Position numbers and translations under genes: made by a program. Shown here in pieces: positions 14,420 through 17,399 of a stretch of 17,399 bases of DNA (positions are counted from its first letter, which is position 1; each line of letters begins with the position of its first letter). Source of the stretch: Bacteroidales bacterium (GTDB taxonomy: Bacteria; Bacteroidota; Bacteroidia; Bacteroidales; UBA4181); assembly GCA_031259205.1 (NCBI GenBank), contig JAIRLS010000070.1, forward strand, positions 1-17,399. Reading direction: 5' to 3'. A model generated the notes under the pieces. That model saw nothing but the letters and a program-made list of their open reading frames with translations. It was not told the DNA's origin and made no database searches.

Positions 14420-15634
14420 ATGGAATATCATGAAATTCACCGGTCGTTGAAGGACGCCGTCAATTATCAGGACGTTGAAGTTCTTGACGAAAAGACAATC
14501 CTTTACAATTTCGGATTTTCTTCCGATTCCTGTTTCCTGCTTCCGGGGGAGAAGCGGTATTCGTGTGTAGCGCACCATTTTTCATGCGATTCGTATGACT
14601 TTGAAAACCCTGTTGCCGGAAATTGTCGCATGTTGAACATGGCAGACGCCCATATCATGGAAAACCGGAATTTTCGTTACCATGTTTTCCATCCTTCCGG
14701 CAGGAAAAAATCCCGGCAGGTGATCCTGCTGTTCCACGGCTTCAATGAAAAGTATTGGGCGAAATACCTGCCCTGGGCGAAACGCCTGAGCGAGCTTACC
14801 GGTAAAACCATTGCGCTGTTTCCTGTTGCTTTCCACATGAACCGCGCTCCCCAGACATGGAGCGACCGCCGGCAGATGTACGCCGTCAGTGAACAGCGGC
14901 GAGCCGCCTTTCCGCAAGTGCTGCATTCCACGCTTTCCAACGTCGCCATCAGTTCGAGGCTTCATGCCCGTCCGCAACGTTTTTTCTGGTCGGGCCTGCA
15001 ATCCTATTACGACGTCATCCAATGGATGGAAGAGATCAAATCCGGCAAACATCCCCTGATTGAGCCTGACGCCACTTTCGACCTCTTCGCCTATTCCATC
15101 GGTTGCCTGCTGGCCGAAATACTTGTGATGACCAATCAAAACGATTATTTTGGCCGGTCGAAAATGTTCATGTTCTGCGGAGGGCCGGTATTCAACCGCC
15201 TGTCGCCGGTATCAAAATTCATCCTCGACAGCGAAGCCAATGTAGCGCTCTACTCTTTTGTGGTGGAACATCTGGAAAGCCACCTGAAAAAAGACGTCCA
15301 TCTGAATCATTACCTGACCGAACACCTCGAAGGTATTCATTTTCGGTGCATGCTCAACTATGGGAACATGCTGACATTCCGGGAAAACATTCTTCGCCGT
15401 ATCAGCAATCGGACGATGGCGGTCACACTGGCGGGCGATACGGTTGTTCCCCCTTACGAAGTAATTAATACCTTGCAGGGAAGCCGGCGGGATATTCCCA
15501 TTTGTGTGGAAACTATTGACTTTCCGTATGATTATAAACACGAAGATCCTTTCCCGCTTACGCTTTCCATCGCCAAAGGAGTGACGGAACAGTTCAATCG
15601 TGTTTTCGACATGGCAGGACAGTTTCTCCAATAA
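14420..15634 (+). CDS. Alpha/beta-hydrolase-like protein, probably DUF6051 family
   Basis: This 404-residue protein has no signal peptide. It looks like an alpha/beta hydrolase: an HG oxyanion segment VILLFHGFNEKYW (101-113), a nucleophile elbow FAYSIG (223-228) with Ser226, a late acid candidate AGDTVVP (338-344) with Asp340, and a His candidate in DYKHEDPF (371-378), His374. The elbow is AxSxG instead of GxSxG. I believe the family is annotated DUF6051 in Bacteroidetes, but this is from memory. A large insert (about 140-215), rich in Arg, Trp and aromatic residues, may form a lid. It starts 48 bp after kdgK; a 6-bp hairpin (GGCTAC/GTAGCC at 14375-14397) lies between but has no T-run. It is followed after 11 bp by the DUF3810 gene. 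Substrate unknown. Confidence 0.85.
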   Translation: MEYHEIHRSLKDAVNYQDVEVLDEKTILYNFGFSSDSCFLLPGEKRYSCVAHHFSCDSYDFENPVAGNCRMLNMADAHIMENRNFRYHVFHPSGRKKSRQVILLFHGFNEKYWAKYLPWAKRLSELTGKTIALFPVAFHMNRAPQTWSDRRQMYAVSEQRRAAFPQVLHSTLSNVAISSRLHARPQRFFWSGLQSYYDVIQWMEEIKSGKHPLIEPDATFDLFAYSIGCLLAEILVMTNQNDYFGRSKMFMFCGGPVFNRLSPVSKFILDSEANVALYSFVVEHLESHLKKDVHLNHYLTEHLEGIHFRCMLNYGNMLTFRENILRRISNRTMAVTLAGDTVVPPYEVINTLQGSRRDIPICVETIDFPYDYKHEDPFPLTLSIAKGVTEQFNRVFDMAGQFLQ

Positions 15635-15645
15635 ATAATTGCGTA

Positions 15646-16737
15646 ATGAGTGAATTACAGAAAAAATGTTTGCGACTTCTCCGGCGGTATGGCGGATATG
15701 CGGCGCCTGTGATTTTACTGTCGGCAGTGTGGATATGTTCGAGGAATCCCGCGCTTGCGGAAGGATACATGTGTCGCGTTTATCCGGTCATAGCGGTAGC
15801 GCTGTCGTCCTTTTCTCGTCTTTTCCCGTTTTCGTTCTTTGATGTGTTGTTGGCAGCAGTTCTTGTATTGCTGGCGGGAGGGGGCATTGCGGTAATGATA
15901 AAGAAGTTGCGATTCCGGCGGTGGATCGGCTGGTGTTGCCGGCTTCTGCTGTGGTTGCCGGTTTGGTTCTACCTGTCGTGGGGCATGTCCTATTTCCGCC
16001 CCGATTTTCACGAGCGGCTGTCCGTTGAACGACAGGCGCCGGACAAAACATTCTTCGAGGCTTTTGTCGTTCGATACATCGACTCGCTCAACCGCTCCTA
16101 TACCGCCATTGATATGGATTCCTTCGATGCGGAAGAAATCGACAGGGAAATCGAACGCATGTACGAAAAACATCATGTCCGGCTACGCCTGCCGTATCCC
16201 TGCGGATCGCGGCGCACCAAACATACCCTGTTCGAACCGCTGCTGACGCGAACAGGCGTCACGGGATTCTTCGATCCCTTCTTCAACGAGGTGCAGGTCA
16301 ACCGGTTTATGCTTCCGCACAGCTATCCCTTTACGCTGGCGCATGAAAAAGCCCATCAGTTCGGCATTGCCTGCGAAGCCGAATGTAATTTCTACGCTTC
16401 CGTCGTCTGTACGGCAAGCAGCCATCCGCAGGTACGGTACAGCGGTTACCTGAAAACAACCTCCTATCTGCTGAACAGCCTGTACGGAATGTTCCCCGGC
16501 GAATACGAAAGAATTTACCAAATGATCGATTCATGCGTTATCAGCGATTACCGTAAAATACACGATCACTGGAAAAAAGCCATCCGGCCCGCCCTGTCGG
16601 ACGCGCAGAACAAACTGTACAACTGTTATCTCAAAACCAACCGGCAAGCAAGCGGAATCAACAGCTACTCCGAAGTAACCGGCCTGCTGGTGGACTGGGA
16701 GGCCTCCTTTCCGCCGGTCAGCGACCGCCGGTTATGA
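15646..16737 (+). CDS. DUF3810-type membrane protein with zincin motif
   Basis: This 363-residue protein matches the DUF3810 family of Bacteroidetes. It has three predicted membrane segments in the N-terminal third (about 17-33, 64-84, 98-116) and then a soluble domain. That domain contains HEKAH (233-237) followed by GIACEAECNF, where Glu244 or Glu246 could be the third zinc ligand, a gluzincin-like arrangement for a metallopeptidase. FDPFFNEVQVN (209-219) before it resembles the substrate-side strand. Cys are frequent (for example 243 and 247 around the putative third ligand). Peptidase activity of the family has not, to my knowledge, been shown. It sits 11 bp after the hydrolase-like gene, so the two are probably cotranscribed. 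A short hairpin follows the stop. Confidence 0.88.
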   Translation: MSELQKKCLRLLRRYGGYAAPVILLSAVWICSRNPALAEGYMCRVYPVIAVALSSFSRLFPFSFFDVLLAAVLVLLAGGGIAVMIKKLRFRRWIGWCCRLLLWLPVWFYLSWGMSYFRPDFHERLSVERQAPDKTFFEAFVVRYIDSLNRSYTAIDMDSFDAEEIDREIERMYEKHHVRLRLPYPCGSRRTKHTLFEPLLTRTGVTGFFDPFFNEVQVNRFMLPHSYPFTLAHEKAHQFGIACEAECNFYASVVCTASSHPQVRYSGYLKTTSYLLNSLYGMFPGEYERIYQMIDSCVISDYRKIHDHWKKAIRPALSDAQNKLYNCYLKTNRQASGINSYSEVTGLLVDWEASFPPVSDRRL

Positions 16738-16743
16738 AAATCG

Positions 16744-16762
16744 AGTCCTTTTCAGGACTTTT
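16744..16762 (+). terminator. Weak intrinsic terminator after the DUF3810 gene
   Basis: AGTCCT (16744-16749) pairs with AGGACT (16754-16759) around a 4-nt loop and is followed by a short T run. The stem is short, so termination may be partial. Confidence 0.5.
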
Positions 16763-16834
16763 AGGAGGGATAGGAAGAAAGCGGGAAACAAAACACGGAT
16801 GAAACAATCCACTGACTCATAGCGCCTCAAAAAA

Positions 16835-16851
16835 AGAATTAACCTAATTCT
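16835..16851. repeat. Short perfect hairpin in the 16738-16944 gap
   Basis: AGAATTA and TAATTCT pair perfectly around a 3-nt loop, after a run of A. It lies between the hydrolase/DUF3810 unit and the recombinase relic. No gene is seen in this 207-bp gap. Confidence 0.35.
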
Positions 16852-16882
16852 GCTGTTTCGATATTTTTCTGCCGTTTTTCTT

Positions 16883-16890
16883 TATCTTTG
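16883..16890 (+). promoter_or_regulatory. -7 promoter element (TATCTTTG)
   Basis: TATCTTTG is a strong match to the Bacteroidetes -7 consensus. A TTTC at 16856-16859 is a poor -33 with 23 bp spacing. It may be the relic promoter of the recombinase gene or of a lost gene; what follows now is only a fragment. Confidence 0.5.
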
Positions 16891-16944
16891 TGCCTTGGCA
16901 ATCGGGACAATGGAGTATGATTGTTATTTTCATTTTACAAAAAT

Positions 16945-17088
16945 ATGTATCTGTCCGGCTTTCCGGCAGAGGAATTGATGCGTATTTCAGGGCATAAAAG
17001 TCCGGCGGCTTTCATGCGGTATATTAAAGTGGATAATCAACAGGCTGCAAGGCGATTGAAAGAGTTGCGGGCGAAGTTGGCAAAATAA
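16945..17088 (+). pseudogene. C-terminal relic of a tyrosine recombinase/integrase
   Basis: A 47-codon stretch reads like the extreme C-terminus of a phage-type integrase of Bacteroidetes mobile elements: PAEELMRISGHKSPAAFMRY, with the conserved His of the GHK motif and the Tyr nucleophile in MRYIKV, then an Arg/Lys-rich helix. An in-frame stop lies 8 codons before the first Met, and the rest of the catalytic domain (the first Arg, Lys and HxxR) is absent, so the gene is truncated. I call it a pseudogene; it marks an old integration or recombination event. Alternatively it is a very small independent protein, which I consider unlikely. Confidence 0.8.
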
Positions 17089-17122
17089 TCCGAATATTTA
17101 ACGTAGAAATAACATAGCCCTC

Positions 17123-17153
17123 TTTGTAATTAATAAAAGATGTAGTACTTTTG
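17123..17153 (+). promoter_or_regulatory. Full-consensus Bacteroidetes promoter
   Basis: TTTG (17123-17126) and TACTTTTG (17146-17153) are separated by exactly 19 bp, matching the TTTG-N19-TAnnTTTG consensus read by the primary sigma factor. Transcription would start near 17160, about 17 nt before the ATG of the last gene. Confidence 0.8.
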
Positions 17154-17176
17154 TTGAGCATAGTCGTCATAAAAGA

Positions 17177-17399
17177 ATGATAAGCAAAAGGAAAATAGCG
17201 GAATTGTTGTCTTGTTTCAGCATAGAAGATGTTGAAAAAGAGATTATTGTGTATTATCTGAATAATTTTCATTTAGACTGTTCGACTTCTCCGGTTTTAA
17301 TAAACTATCTGCATAATTATAATCTTAACAATGAATTAAGTTTTCAGATAAGCACATTTGGAATTGATTCCATTAAGACATTGGAGAATTGTTTGGAAG
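17177..17399 (+). CDS. N-terminal part of an unidentified gene (runs off the window)
   Basis: From ATG 17177 the frame stays open for 74 codons to the window end. The start MISKRKIAELLSCFSIEDVEKEI suits a soluble cytoplasmic protein, with no signal peptide or membrane segment. Codon use is AT-rich (many AAT, TTA, ATA), unlike the GC-richer genes to its left, which suggests transfer. The last visible part, FGIDSIKTLENCLE, resembles the lead-in to the N-6 adenine methylase domain of some restriction-modification enzymes (a LExxFE segment just before a NGAFFTP motif), but the decisive motif would lie beyond the edge. The consensus promoter right upstream supports a real gene. Function unknown; methylase is a low-confidence guess. 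Confidence 0.65.
   Translation, partial: MISKRKIAELLSCFSIEDVEKEIIVYYLNNFHLDCSTSPVLINYLHNYNLNNELSFQISTFGIDSIKTLENCLE

Noticed and set aside
1..17399. CRISPR arrays, tRNA and rRNA genes
   Set aside because: No regularly spaced repeats, no cloverleaf with a TTCGA-type arm, and no conserved rRNA segments were seen on either strand by eye.

Overview
This window looks like a chromosomal segment of an anaerobic Bacteroidales bacterium. The evidence is a short primary sigma factor of Bacteroidetes type (286 residues, no long N-terminal region), -7 elements of the TAnnTTTG type in several intergenic regions with one full TTTG-N19-TAnnTTTG promoter near the right end, little Shine-Dalgarno signal, families typical of the group (DUF1080/3-keto-disaccharide hydrolase lipoprotein, UxaE, DUF3810, probably DUF6051), and an XylR-type periplasmic-binding/AraC fusion regulator. 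Genus cannot be fixed from the sequence alone.

Left part (1-1214). A leftward cluster of three small genes is joined by two ATGA start/stop overlaps: a membrane-anchored 2x[4Fe-4S] ferredoxin-like protein, an 80-residue Cys/His protein, and a small membrane protein cut by the window edge. Beside it is a decayed fragment of an IS1634-type transposase. Next (1215-3793) come leftward trxB (thioredoxin reductase), a 161-bp imperfect inverted repeat with a nested hairpin just upstream of trxB, and a leftward lipoprotein with two DUF1080 domains.

Middle (3794-7780). These genes read rightward: an FtsX/LolCE-type ABC permease without an adjacent ATPase, an HtrA/DegP-type periplasmic serine protease, and the housekeeping sigma factor RpoD, closed by a clear intrinsic terminator. 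Then (7991-10891) come a PgcA-type phosphohexomutase and, 24 bp later, an XylR-like sugar-responsive regulator.

Hexuronate block (10910-14371). uxaE (tagaturonate/fructuronate epimerase) reads leftward. An SDR oxidoreductase (likely fructuronate to mannonate) and a PfkB-family kinase (likely 2-keto-3-deoxygluconate kinase) read rightward. Together they cover most of the steps from tagaturonate to KDPG; mannonate dehydratase and the aldolase are not in the window. The shared 217-bp divergent control region has a near-symmetric layout with two TGTGCGYACA boxes 68 bp apart.

Right part (14420-17399). A tightly spaced pair encodes an alpha/beta-hydrolase-like protein and a membrane protein with an HExxH zincin motif. 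After this the sequence becomes AT-rich and carries a 47-codon C-terminal relic of a tyrosine recombinase. It ends with the start of an unidentified gene behind the full-consensus promoter. This looks like the edge of an integrated accessory region.
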